A stretch of DNA of 64,000 nucleotides from Gordius sp. MW1 (taxonomy: Eukaryota; Nematomorpha; Gordioida; Gordea; Gordiidae): assembly GCA_964036665.1 (NCBI GenBank), contig OZ038528.1, positions 9,554,501 to 9,618,500 on the forward strand, in the 5' to 3' direction. The translations under genes were made by a program, and so were the position numbers. The notes beneath the pieces were generated by a model, which was not told the DNA's origin, ran no database searches, and saw only the letters and a program-made list of their open reading frames with translations. Every line of letters begins with the position of its first letter. Positions within the stretch are counted from its first letter, which is position 1. This document shows positions 1-12,099 of this stretch, piece after piece.

Positions 1-440
1 TCATCGGATGCATACGGTTGAAAGAAAAATATGTGAAAAATTTTGAGGTAAAAATATTTATTTTTTTCAATTCTATGTGAAAGAGCATGAAAAAATATAT
101 AAAAGTAAGCCAATTTGAGAATCCTATTATCCTCGATTTACTTCCGAAAAGAGGTTTTAAGCTGCCAGAACTATTCATTTTGACAAAAGACAACGTTTTA
201 TTGTTGCGATTAGTTTTTGTATCGCAACGTGAGTGCTTAATTTTTGAAAATGGCTCTATGCGATCACGATTTCAAAGTAATAGTTTTCTGATTCTGATAA
301 ATTTTTACTTTTTATCATCGAAACCACGTCTGAAAACGACAACTTTCATCGGATGCATACGGTTGAAAGAAAAATATGTGAAAAATTTTGAGGTAAAAAT
401 ATTAATTTTTTTCGATTCTATGTGAAAGAGCATGAAAAAA

Positions 441-459
441 TATATAAAAGTAAGCCAAT
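441..459 (+). promoter_or_regulatory. TATA-like word followed by CCAAT, repeated in every monomer
   Basis: TATATAAAAG at 441-450 contains TATAAAAG, a canonical RNA polymerase II TATA-box match, and CCAAT follows at 455-459. The pair recurs in nearly every monomer. In this orientation CCAAT lies downstream of the TATA word, unlike a standard promoter, and such words arise easily in AT-rich DNA. Satellite transcription is known in many eukaryotes, so this is recorded as a possible cryptic promoter only. Confidence 0.2.
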
Positions 460-546
460 TTGAGAATCCTATTATCCTCGATTGACTTCCGAAAAGAGGT
501 TTTAAGCTGAGAGAACTATCATTTTGACAAAAGACAACGTTTTATT

Positions 547-573
547 GTTGCGATTAGTTTGTTGTATCGCAAC
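547..573. other. Conserved inverted repeat (8-bp stem) in the monomer
   Basis: GTTGCGAT at 547-554 is the exact reverse complement of ATCGCAAC at 566-573, with an 11-nt loop at 555-565. The same element recurs in most monomers. Loop length varies (10 nt in copies with GTTTTTGT, 7 nt near 57729 and 59449) while the stem is mostly kept. Stem-breaking variants exist, for example ATCCCAAC at about 909, 3314, 8479, 10887 and 25689, and a changed right arm near 20868 and 23629. It could form a hairpin or cruciform or be a protein-binding dyad; no function is shown. Confidence 0.7.
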
Positions 574-2405
574 GTGATGCTTAATTTTTGAAAATGGCTC
601 TATGCGATCATGATTTCAAATTAATAGTTTACAGATTCTGATAAATTTTTACTTGGGATCATAGAAACCACGTCTGAAAACCACAACTTTCATCGGATGA
701 ATACGGTTCAAAGAAAAATATGTGAAATTTTGAGGTAAAAATATTTTTTTTTCTATTCTATGTGAAAGAGCATAAAAAAATATATAAAAGTAAGATAATT
801 TGAGAATCCTATTATCCTCGATTTACTTCCGAAAAGAGGTTTTAAGCTGCCAGAACTATTCATTTTGACAAAAGACAACCTTTTATTGTTGCGATTAGTT
901 TGTTGTATCCCAACGTGAGTGCTTAATTTTTAAAAATGGCTCTATGCGATCATGATTTCAAAGTAATAGTTTTCAGATTCTGATAAATTTTTACTTGGGA
1001 TCATCGAAACCACGTCTGAAAACGACAACTTTCATCGAATGCATACGGTTGAAAGAAAAATATGTGAAAAATTTTGAGGAAAAATATTTATTTTTTTCGA
1101 TTCTATGTGAAAGAGCATAAAAAAATATATAAAAGTAAGCCAATTTGAGAATCCTATTATCCTCGATTGACTTCCGAAAAGAGGTTTAAAGCTGCGAGAA
1201 CTATCATTTTGACAAAAGACAACGTTTTATTGTTGCGATTAGTTTGTTGTATCGCAACGTGAGTGCTTAATTTTTGAAAATGGCTCTATGCGATCATGAT
1301 TTCAAAGTAATAGTTTTTAGATTCTGATAAATTTTTACTTGGGATCATAGAAAGACGTCTGAAAACGACAACTTCATCGGATGCATACGGTTGAAAGAAA
1401 AATATGTGAAAAATTTTGAGGTAAAAATATTTATTTTTTTCGATTCTATGTGAAAGAGCATGAAAAAATATATAAAAGTAAGCCAATTTGAGAATCCTAT
1501 TATCCTCGATTGACTTCCGAAAAGAGGTTTTAAGTTGCGAGAACTATCATTTTGACAAAAGACAACGTTTTCTTGTTGCGATTAGTTTGTTGTATCGCAA
1601 CGTGATGCTTAATTTTTGAAAATGGCTCTATGCGATCATGATTTCAAAGTAATAGTTTTCAGATTCTGATAAATTTTTACTTGGGATCATGGAAACCACG
1701 TCTAAAAACGACAACTTTCATCGGATGCATACGGTTTAAAGAAAAATATGTGAAAAATATTGAGGTAAAAATATTTATTTTTTTCGATTCTATGTGAAAG
1801 AGCATGAAAAAATATATAAAAGTAAGCCAATTTGAGAATACTATTATCCTCGATTGACTTCCGAAAAAGGTTTTAAGCTGCGAGAACTATCATTTTGACA
1901 AAAGGCAACGTTTTATTGTTGCGATTAGTTTGTTATATCGCAACGTGATGCTTAATTTTTGAAAATGGCTCTATGCGATCATGATTTCAAAGTAATAGTT
2001 TTCAGATTCTGATAAATTTTTACTTGGGATCATATAAACCACGTCTGAAAACGACAACTTTCATCGGATCCATACGGTTGAAAGAAAAATATGTGAAAAA
2101 TTTTGAGGTAAAAATATTTATTTTTTTCGATTCTATGTGAAAGAGCATGAAAAAATATATAAAAGTAAGCCAATTTGAGAATCCTATTATCCTCGATTGA
2201 CTTCCGAAAAGAGGTTTTAAGCTGCGAGAACTATCATTTTGACAAAAGACAACGTTTTATTGTTGCGATTAGTTAGTTGTATCGCAACGTGAGTGCTTAA
2301 TTTTTCAAAAATGCACTATGCGATCATGATTTTAAAGTAATAGTTTTCTGATTCTGATAAATTTTTAATTTTTATCATCGAAACCACGTCTGAAAACGAC
2401 AACTT

Positions 2406-3840
2406 TCATCGGATGCATACGGTTGAAAGAAAAATATGTGAAAAATTTTGAGGTAAAAATATTTATTTTTTTCGATTCTATGTGAAAGAGCATGAAAAAA
2501 TATATAAAAGTAAGCCAATTTGAGAATCCTATTATCCTCGATTTACTTCCGAAAAGAGGTTTTAAGCTGCCAGAACTATTCATTTTGACAAAAGACAACG
2601 TTTTATTGTTGCGATTAGTTTTTGTATCGCAACGTGAGTGCTTAATTTTTGAAAATGGCTCTATGCGATCACGATTTCAAAGTAATAGTTTTCTGATTCT
2701 GATAAATTTTTACTTTTTATCATCGAAACCACGTCTGAAAACGACAACTTTCATCGGATGCATACGGTTGAAAGAAAAATATGTGAAAAATTTTGAGGTA
2801 AAAATATTAATTTTTTTCGATTCTATGTGAAAGAGCATGAAAAAATATATAAAAGTAAGCCAATTTGAGAATCCTATTATCCTCGATTGACTTCCGAAAA
2901 GAGGTTTTAAGCTGAGAGAACTATCATTTTGACAAAAGACAACGTTTTATTGTTGCGATTAGTTTGTTGTATCGCAACGTGATGCTTAATTTTTGAAAAT
3001 GGCTCTATGCGATCATGATTTCAAAGTAATAGTTTACAGATTCTGATAAATTTTTACTTGGGATCATAGAAACCACGTCTGAAAACCACAACTTTCATCG
3101 GATGAATACGGTTCAAAGAAAAATATGTGAAAAATTTTGAGGTAAAAATATTTTTTTTTCTATTCTATGTGAAAGAGCATAAAAAAATATATAAAAGTAA
3201 GATAATTTGAGAATCCTATTATCCTCGATTTACTTCCGAAAAGAGGTTTTAAGCTGCCAGAACTATTCATTTTGACAAAAGACAACCTTTTATTGTTGCG
3301 ATTAGTTTGTTGTATCCCAACGTGAGTGCTTAATTTTTAAAAATGGCTCTATGCGATCATGATTTCAAAGTAATAGTTTTCAGATTCTGATAAATTTTTA
3401 CTTGGGATCATCGAAACCACGTCTGAAAACGACAACTTTCATCGAATGCATACGGTTGAAAGAAAAATATGTGAAAAATTTTGAGGAAAAATATTTATTT
3501 TTTTCGATTCTATGTGAAAGAGCATAAAAAAATATATAAAAGTAAGCCAATTTGAGAATCCTATTATCCTCGACTGACATCCGAAAAGAGGTTTAAAGCT
3601 GCGAGAACTATCATTTTGACAAAAGACAACGTTTTATTGTTGCGATTAGTTTGTTGTATCGCAACGTGAGTGCTTAATTTTTGAAAATGGCTCTATGCGA
3701 TCATGATTTCAAAGTAATAGTTTTTAGATTCTGATAAATTTTTACTTGGGATCATAGAAAGACGTCTGAAAACGACAACTTCATCGGATGCATACGGTTG
3801 AAAGAAAAATATGTGAAAAATTTTGAGGTAAAAATATTTA
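2406..3840 (+). repeat. 7-mer higher-order repeat, copy 2 (first four monomers)
   Basis: Matches 1-1435 at an offset of 2,405 bp (2,407 after the indel near 725). Similarity at this offset fades near 3855, where copy 1 reads CTATGTGAAAGAGCATG and this copy reads CTATCTGAAAGAGCATA. That marks a switch to the next higher-order block. Confidence 0.75.
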
Positions 3841-5159
3841 TTTTTTTCGATTCTATCTGAAAGAGCATAAAAGAATATATAAAAGTAAGCCAATTTGAGA
3901 ATCCTATTATCCTCGATTTACTTCCGAAAAGAGGATTTAAGCTGAGAGAACTATTCATTTTGACAAAAGACAACGTTTTATTGTTGCGATTAGTCTGTTG
4001 TATCGCAACGTGAGTGCTTAATTTTTGAAAATGGCTCTATGCGATCACGATTTGTAAGTAATAGTCTTCTGATTCTGATAAATTTTTACTTTTTATCATC
4101 GAAACCACGTCTGAAAACGACAACTTTCATCGGATGCATACGGTTGAAAGAAAAATAGGTGAAAAATTTTGAGGTAAAAATATTTATTTTTTTCGATTCT
4201 ATGTGAAAGAGCATGAAAAAATATATAAAAGTAAGCCAATTTGAGAATCCTATTATCCTCGATTTACTTTCGAAAAGAGGTTTTAAGCTGCCAGAACTAT
4301 TCATTTTGACAAAAGACAACGTTTTATTGTTGCGATTAGTTTGTTGTATCGCAACGTGAGTGCTTAATTTTTGAAAATGGCTCTATGCGATCATGATTTC
4401 AAAGTAATAGTTTTCAGATTCTGATAAATTTTTACTTGGGATCATAGAAAGACGTCTGAAAACGACAACTTTCGTCGGATGCATACGGTTGAAAGAAAAA
4501 TATGTGAAAAATTTTGAGGTAAAAATATTTATTTTTTTCAATTCTATGTGAAAGAGCATGATAAAATATATAAAAGTAAGCCAATTTGAGAATCCTATTA
4601 TCCTCGATTTACTTCCGAAAAGAGGTTTTAAGCTGCCAGAACTATTCATTTTGACAAAAGACAACGTTTTATTGTTGCGATTAGTTTTTGTATCGCAACG
4701 TGAGTGCTTAATTTTTGAAAATGGCTCTATGCGATCACGATTTCAAAGTAATAGTTTTCTGATTCTGATAAATTTTTACTTTTTATCATCGAAACCACGT
4801 CTGAAAACGACAACTTTCATCGGATGCATACGGTTGAAAGAAAAATATGTGAAAAATTTTGAGGTAAAAATATTAATTTTTTTCGATTCTATGTGAAAGA
4901 GCATGAAAAAATATATAAAAGTAAGCCAATTTGAGAATCCTATTATCCTCGATTGACTTCCGAAAAGAGGTTTTAAGCTGAGAGAACTATCATTTTGACA
5001 AAAGACAACGTTTTATTGTTGCGATTAGTTTGTTGTATCGCAACGTGAGTGCTTAATTTTTGAAAATGGCTCTATGCGATCATGATTTCAAAGTAATAGT
5101 TTTTAGATTCTGATAAATTTTTACTTGGGATCATAGAAAGACGTCTGAAAACGACAACT
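3781..5159 (+). repeat. 4-mer higher-order repeat (1,379 bp), copy 1
   Basis: Four monomers with distinctive states in order: CTATCTGAAAG/CATAAAAGAAT, AAATAGGTG with CTTTCGAAAAG, TTTCGTCGGATG with TTTCAATTC and CATGATAAAAT, then TATTAATTTTTTTCG. The same ordered set recurs immediately at 5160. Private changes of copy 1 include GATTTGTAAG near 4050 and AGTCTTCTG near 4064. Confidence 0.85.
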
Positions 5160-6420
5160 TCATCGGATGCATACGGTTGAAAGAAAAATATGTGAAAAAT
5201 TTTGAGGTAAAAATATTTATTTTTTTCGATTCTATCTGAAAGAGCATAAAAGAATATATAAAAGTAAGCCAATTTGAGAATCCTATTATCCTCGATTTAC
5301 TTCCGAAAAGAGGATTTAAGCTGAGAGAACTATTCATTTTGACAAAAGACAACGTTTTATTGTTGCGATTAGTTTGTTGTATCGCAACGTGAGTGCTTAA
5401 TTTTTGAAAATGGCTCTATGCGATCACGATTTCAAAGTAATAGTTTTCTGATTCTGATAAATTTTTACTTTTTATCATCGAAACCACGTCTGAAAACGAC
5501 AACTTTCATCGGATGCATACGGTTGAAAGAAAAATAGGTGAAAAATTTTGAGGTAAAAATATTTATTTTTTTCGATTCTATGTGAAAGAGCATGAAAAAA
5601 TATATAAAAGTAAGCCAATTTGAGAATCCTATTATCCTCGATTTACTTTCGAAAAGAGGTTTTAAGCTGCCAGAACTATTCATTTTGACAAAAGACAACG
5701 TTTTATTGTTGCGATTAGTTTGTTGTATCGCAACGTGAGTGCTTAATTTTTGAAAATGGCTCTATGCGATCATGATTTCAAAGTAATAGTTTTCAGATTC
5801 TGATAAATTTTTACTTGGGATCATAGAAAGACGTCTGAAAACGACAACTTTCGTCGGATGCATACGGTTGAAAGAAAAATATGTGAAAAATTTTGAGGTA
5901 AAAATATTTATTTTTTTCAATTCTATGTGAAAGAGCATGATAAAATATATAAAAGTAAGCCAATTTGAGAATCCTATTATCCTCGATTTACTTCCGAAAA
6001 GAGGTTTTAAGCTGCCAGAACTATTCATTTTGACAAAAGACAACGTTTTATTGTTGCGATTAGTTTTTGTATCGCAACGTGAGTGCTTAATTTTTGAAAA
6101 TGGCTCTATGCGATCACGATTTCAAAGTAATAGTTTTCTGATTCTGATAAATTTTTACTTTTTATCATCGAAACCACGTCTGAAAACGACAACTTTCATC
6201 GGATGCATACGGTTGAAAGAAAAATATGTGAAAAATTTTGAGGTAAAAATATTAATTTTTTTCGATTCTATGTGAAAGAGCATGAAAAAATATATAAAAG
6301 TAAGCCAATTTGAGAATCCTATTATCCTCGATTGACTTCCGAAAAGAGGTTTTAAGCTGAGAGAACTATCATTTTGACAAAAGACAACGTTTTATTGTTG
6401 CGATTAGTTTGTTGTATCGC
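5160..6420 (+). repeat. 4-mer higher-order repeat, copy 2
   Basis: Repeats 3781-5040 at an offset of exactly 1,379 bp with very few differences by eye. The match ends near 6424, where copy 1 reads GTGAGTGC and this copy reads GTGATGC. The rare CATGATAAAAT variant occurs only in these two copies (4558 and 5937), supporting a recent tandem duplication. Confidence 0.85.
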
Positions 6421-9200
6421 AACGTGATGCTTAATTTTTGAAAATGGCTCTATGCGATCATGATTTCAAAGTAATAGTTTACAGATTCTGATAAATTTTT
6501 ACTTGGAATCATAGAAACCACGTCTGAAAACCACAACTTTCATCGGATGAATACGGTTCAAAGAAAAATATGTGAAAAATTTTGAGGTAAAAATATTTTT
6601 TTTTCTATTCTATGTGAAAGAGCATAAAATAATATATAAAAGTAAGCCAATTTGAGAATCCTATTATCCTCGATTGACTTCCGAAAAGAGGTTTTAAGCT
6701 GCGAGAACTATCATTTTGACAAAAGACAACGTTTTATTGTTGCGATTAGTTTGTTGTATCGCAACGTGATGCTTAATTTTTGAAAATGGCTCTATGCGAT
6801 CATGATTTCAAAGTAATAGTTTTCAGATTCTGATAAATTTTTACTTGGGATCATCGAAACCACGTCTGAAAACGACAACTTTCATCGGATGCATACGGTT
6901 GAAAGAAAAATATGTGAAAAATTTTGAGGTAAAAATATTTATTTTTTTCGATTCTATGTGAAAGAGCATGAAAAAATATATAAAAGTAAGCCAATTTGAG
7001 AATCCTATTATCCTCGATTGACTTCCGAAAAGAGGTTTTAAGTTGCGAGAACTATCATTTTGACAAAAGACAACGTTTTATTGTTGCGATTAGTTAGTTG
7101 TATCGCAACGTGAGTGCTTAATTTTTCAAAAATGCACTATGCGATCATGATTTTAAAGTAATAGTTTTCTGATTCTGATAAATTTTTAATTTTTATCATC
7201 GAAACCACGTCTGAAAACGACAACTTTCATCGGATGCATACGGTTGAAAGAAAAATATGTGAAAAATTTTGAGGTAAAAATATTTATTTTTTTCGATTCT
7301 ATGTGAAAGAGCATGAAAAAATATATAAAAGTAAGCCAATTTGAGAATCCTATTATCCTCGATTTACTTCCGAAAAGAGGTTTTAAGCTGCCAGAACTAT
7401 TCATTTTGACAAAAGACAACGTTTTATTGTTGCGATTAGTTTTTGTATCGCAACGTGAGTGCTTAATTTTTGAAAATGGCTCTATGCGATCACGATTTCA
7501 AAGTAATAGTTTTCTGATTCTGATAAATTTTTACTTTTTATCATCGAAACCACGTCTGAATACGACAACTTTCATCGGATGCATACGGTTGAAAGAAAAA
7601 TATGTGAAAAATTTTGAGGTAAAAATATTTATTTTTTTCGATTCTATGTGAAAGAGCATGAAAAAATATATAAAAGTAAGCCAATTTGAGAATCCTATTA
7701 TCCTCGATTGACTTCCGAAAAGAGGTTTTAAGCTGAGAGAACTATCATTTTGACAAAAGACAACGTTTTATTGTTGCGATTAGTTTGTTGTATCGCAACG
7801 TGATGCTTAATTTTTGAAAATGGCTCTATGCGATCATGATTTCAAAGTAATAGTTTACAGATTCTGATAAATTTTTACTTGGGATCATAGAAACCACGTC
7901 TGAAAACCACAACTTTCATCGGATGAATACGGTTCAAAGAAAAATATGTGAAAAATTTTGAGGTAAAAATATTTTTTTTTCTATTCTATGTGAAAGAGCA
8001 TAAAAAAATATATAAAAGTAAGCCAATTTGAGAATCCTATTATCCTCGATTGACTTCCGAAAAGAGGTTTTAAGCTGCGAGAACTATCATTTTGACAAAA
8101 GACAACGTTTTATTGTTGCGATTAGTTTGTTGTATCGCAACGTGATGCTTAATTTTTGAAAATGGCTCTATGCGATCATGATTTCAAAGTAATAGTTTTC
8201 AGATTCTGATAAATTTTTACTTGGGATCATCGAAACCACGTCTGAAAACGACAACTTTCATCGGATGCATACGGTTGAAAGAAAAATATGTGAAAAATTT
8301 TGAGGTAAAAATATTTATTTTTTTCGATTCTATGTGAAAGAGCATGAAAAAATATATAAAAGTAAGCCAATTTGAGAATCCTATTATCCTCGATTTACTT
8401 CCGAAAAGAGGTTTTAAGCTGCCAGAACTATTCATTTTGACAAAAGACAACCTTTTATTGTTGCGATTAGTTTGTTGTATCCCAACGTGAGTGCTTAATT
8501 TTTAAAAATGGCTCTATGCGATCATGATTTCAAAGTAATAGTTTTCAGATTCTGATAAATTTTTACTTGGGATCATCGAAACCACGTCTGAAAACGACAA
8601 CTTTCATCGAATGCATACGGTTGAAAGAAAAATATGTGAAAAATTTTGAGGAAAAATATTTATTTTTTTCGATTCTATGTGAAAGAGCATAAAAAAATAT
8701 ATAAAAGTAAGCCAATTTGAGAATCCTATTATCCTCGATTGACTTCCGAAAAGAGATTTAAAGCTGCGAGAACTATCATTTTGACAAAAGACAACGTTTT
8801 ATTGTTGCGATTAGTTTGTTGTATCGCAACGTGAGTGCTTAATTTTTGAAAATGGCTCTATGCGATCATGATTTCAAAGTAATAGTTTTTAGATTCTGAT
8901 AAATTTTTACTTGGGATCATAGAAAGACGTCTGAAAACGACAACTTCATCGGATGCATACGGTTGAAAGAAAAATATGTGAAAAATTTTGAGGTAAAAAT
9001 ATTTATTTTTTTCGATTCTATCTGAAAGAGCATAAAAGAATATATAAAAGTAAGCCAATTTGAGAATCCTATTATCCTCGATTTACTTCCGAAAAGAGGA
9101 TTTAAGCTGAGAGAACTATTCATTTTGACAAAAGACAACGTTTTATTGTTGCTATTAGTTTGTTGTATCGCAACGTGAGTGCTTAATTTTTGAAAATGGC
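5465..9200 (+). repeat. Long-range duplicated block, partner A (matches 22675-26410)
   Basis: The order of monomer variants here recurs 17,210 bp downstream. It includes CTGAATACGAC near 7556 (matching near 24766), ATCCCAACG near 8479 (25689), and the CTATCTGAAAG monomer near 9020 (26230). The offset stays at 17,210-17,211 bp, about 50 monomers, across nearly 4 kb. Confidence 0.75.
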
Positions 9201-10067
9201 TCTATGCGATCACGATTTCAAAGTAATAGTTTTCTGATTCTGATAAATTTTTACTTTTTATCATCGAAACCACGTCTGAAAACGACAACTTTCATCGGAT
9301 GCATACGGTTGAAAGAAAAATAGGTGAAAAATTTTAAGGTAAAAATATTTATTTTTTTCGATTCTATGTGAAAGAGCATGAAAAAATATATAAAAGTAAG
9401 CCAATTTGAGAATCCTATTATCCTCGATTTACTTTCGAAAAGAGGTTTTAAGCTGCCAGAACTATTCATTTTGACAAAAGACAACGTTTTATTGTTGCGA
9501 TTAGTTTGTTGTATCGCAACGTGAGTGCTTAATTTTTGAAAATGGCTCTATGCGATCATGATTTCAAAGTAATAGTTTTGAGATTCTGATAAATTTTTAC
9601 TTGGGATCATAGAAAGACGTCTGAAAACGACAACTTTCATCGGATGCATACGGTTGAAAGAAAAATATGTGAAAAATTTTGAGGTAAAAATATTTATTTT
9701 TTTCAATTCTATGTGAAAGAGCATGAAAAAATATATAAAAGTAAGCCAATTTGAGAATCCTATTATCCTCGATTTACTTCCGAAAAGAGGTTTTAAGCTG
9801 CCAGAACTATTCATTTTGACAAAAGACAACGTTTTATTGTTGCGATTAGTTTTTGTATCGCAACGTGAGTGCTTAATTTTTGAAAATGGCTCTATGCGAT
9901 CACGATTTCAAAGTAATAGTTTTCTGATTCTGATAAATTTTTACTTTTTATCATCGAAACCACGTCTGAAAACGACAACTTTCATCGGATGCATACGGTT
10001 GAAAGAAAAATATGTGAAAAATTTTGAGGTAAAAATATTAATTTTTTTCGATTCTATGTGAAAGAGC
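7660..10067 (+). repeat. 7-mer higher-order repeat (2,408 bp), copy 1
   Basis: Matches the following seven-monomer stretch at an offset of 2,408 bp. Anchors are ATCCCAACG (8479 to 10887), AAGAGATTTAAAGC (8752 to 11160), CTATCTGAAAG (9018 to 11426) and GAAAAATTTTAAGG (9326 to 11734). The rare last variant, with A in place of G, makes the pairing secure. Outer boundaries are approximate. Confidence 0.75.
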
Positions 10068-12090
10068 ATGAAAAAATATATAAAAGTAAGCCAATTGAGA
10101 ATCCTATTATCCTCGATTGACTTCCGAAAAGAGGTTTTAAGCTGAGAGAACTATCATTTTGACAAAAGACAACGTTTTATTGTTGCGATTAGTTTGTTGT
10201 ATCGCAACGTGATGCTTAATTTTTGAAAATGGCTCTATGCGATCATGATTTCAAATTAATAGTTTACAGATTCTGATAAATTTTTACTTGGGATCATAGA
10301 AACCACGTCTGAAAACCACAACTTTCATCGGATGAATACGGTTCAAAGAAAAATATGTGAAAAATTTTGAGGTAAAAATATTTTTTTTTCTATTCTATGT
10401 GAAAGAGCATAAAAAAATATATAAAAGTAAGCCAATTTGAGAATCCTATTATCCTCGATTGACTTCCGAAAAGAGGTTTTAAGCTGCGAGAACTATCATT
10501 TTGACAAAAGACAACGTTTTATTGTTGCGATTAGTTTGTTGTATCGCAACGTGATGCTTAATTTTTGAAAATGGCTCTATGCGATCATGATTTCAAAGTA
10601 ATAGTTTTCAGATTCTGATAAATTTTTACTTGGGATCATCGAAACCACGTCTGAAAACGACAACTTTCATCGGATGCATACGGTTGAAAGAAAAATATGT
10701 GAAAAATTTTGAGGAAAAATATTTATTTTTTTCGATTCTATGTGAAAGAGCATAAAAAAATATATAAAAGTAAGCCAATTTGAGAATCCTATTATCCTCG
10801 ATTGACTTCCGAAAAGAGGTTTTAAGCTGCCAGAACTATTCATTTTGACAGAAGACAACCTTTTATTGTTGCGATTAGTTTGTTGTATCCCAACGTGAGT
10901 GCTTAATTTTTAAAAATGGCTCTATGCGATCATGATTTCAAAGTAATAGTTTTCAGATTCTGATAAATTTTTACTTGGGATCATCGAAACCACGTCTGAA
11001 AACGACAACTTTCATCGAATGCATACGGTTGAAAGAAAAATATGTGAAAAATTTTGAGGAAAAATATTTATTTTTTTCGATTCTATGTGAAAGAGCATAA
11101 AAAAATATATAAAAGTAAGCCAATTTGAGAATCCTATTATCCTCGATTGACTTCCGAAAAGAGATTTAAAGCTGCGAGAACTATCATTTTGACAAAAGAC
11201 AACGTTTTATTGTTGCGATTAGTTTGTTGTATCGCAACGTGAGTGCTTAATTTTTGAAAATGGCTCTATGCGATCATGATTTCAAAGTAATAGTTTTTAG
11301 ATTCTGATAAATTTTTACTTGGGATCATAGAAAGACGTCTGAAAACGACAACTTCATCGGATGCATACGGTTGAAAGAAAAATATGTGAAAAATTTTGAG
11401 GTAAAAATATTTATTTTTTTCGATTCTATCTGAAAGAGCATAAAAGAATATATAAAAGTAAGCCAATTTGAGAATCCTATTATCCTCGATTTACTTCCGA
11501 AAAGAGGATTTAAGCTGAGAGAACTATTCATTTTGACAAAAGACAACGTTTTATTGTTGCGATTAGTTTGTTGTATCGCAACGTGAGTGCTTAATTTTTG
11601 AAAATGGCTCTATGCGATCACGATTTCAAAGTAATAGTTTTCTGATTCTGATAAATTTTTACTTTTTATCATCGAAACCACGTCTGAAAACGACAACTTT
11701 CATCGGATGCATACGGTTGAAAGAAAAATAGGTGAAAAATTTTAAGGTAAAAATATTTATTTTTTTCGATTCTATGTGAAAGAGCATGAAAAAATATATA
11801 AAAGTAAGCCAATTTGAGAATCCTATTATCCTCGATTTACTTTCGAAAAGAGGTTTTAAGCTGCCAGAACTATTCATTTTGACAAAAGACAACGTTTTAT
11901 TGTTGCGATTAGTTTGTTGTATCGCAACGTGAGTGCTTAATTTTTGAAAATGGCTCTATGCGATCATGATTTCAAAGTAATAGTTTTCAGATTCTGATAA
12001 ATTTTTACTTGGGATCATAGAAAGACGTCTGAAAACGACAACTTTCATCGGATGCATACGGTTGAAAGAAAAATATGTGAAAAATTTTGA
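10068..12090 (+). repeat. 7-mer higher-order repeat, copy 2
   Basis: Second copy of 7660-9680. It differs by a 1-bp deletion near 10095 (CCAATTGAG), a GAGGAAAAATATT state near 10713 and one GACAGAAGAC near 10849. It ends near 12090, where the monomer switches to the block copied from the start of the window. Confidence 0.7.
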
Positions 12091-12099
12091 GGAAAAATA

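Larger units (their letters stand above)
346..689 (+). repeat. Representative satellite monomer (344 bp) with anatomy
   Basis: One unit chosen to describe internal structure; the phase is arbitrary. In order: the start word TCATCGGATGCATACGG; three A5 tracts at 370-374, 381-385 and 395-399; a T-rich run; TATATAAAAG at 441-450 with CCAAT at 455-459; the purine stretch GAAAAGAGG; an inverted repeat at 547-573; then the palindromic word ATCATGAT followed by a variable region (TGGGATCAT or TTTTATCAT). Two broad sequence states recur across copies: one with GCCAGAACTATTC, TTTACTTCC and TTTATCATCG, and another with GCGAGAACTATC, TTGACTTCC and TGGGATCAT. Mixtures of these states build the higher-order repeats. 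Confidence 0.9.
1..2405 (+). repeat. 7-mer higher-order repeat, copy 1
   Basis: Seven monomers spanning 2,405 bp. The next four monomers (from 2406) repeat the first four almost base for base, including unusual shared variants: GGATGAATACGGTTC, a CTATTCTATG run, ATCCCAACG and TTCATCGAATGC. Differences seen include a 2-bp deletion near 725 (GTGAAATTTTG), AAATTAAT versus AAAGTAAT near 634, and one substitution near 70. Confidence 0.8.

Noticed and set aside
350-366. CENP-B-box-like match (TCGG, A, CGG spacing around CATCGGATGCATACGGTT)
   Set aside because: Only about six of nine core positions agree with NTTCGNNNNANNCGGGN, including mismatches in the TTCG core. That is too weak to call.
346-689. 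Internal dimer structure (two 172-bp halves)
   Set aside because: The two halves of the monomer share only short AT-rich words by eye; I could not see a convincing half-period.
2365-2598. Recurrent minus-strand reading frame of about 77 codons (begins MSFVKMNSS), seen dozens of times
   Set aside because: It is carried passively by the satellite unit. It is broken in many units by single substitutions or indels without any sign of selection, overlaps a plus-strand frame, and the 344-bp period is not a multiple of three, so it cannot continue through neighbouring units. No known domain is recognisable.
2492-2830. Recurrent plus-strand reading frame of about 112 codons (begins MKKYIKVSQ)
   Set aside because: Present only in units with the TTTTTGTATCGC state that happen to lack a stop. 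It spans nearly one monomer and ends in the next unit. It overlaps the minus-strand frame, and its presence depends on chance indels in the loop of the inverted repeat.
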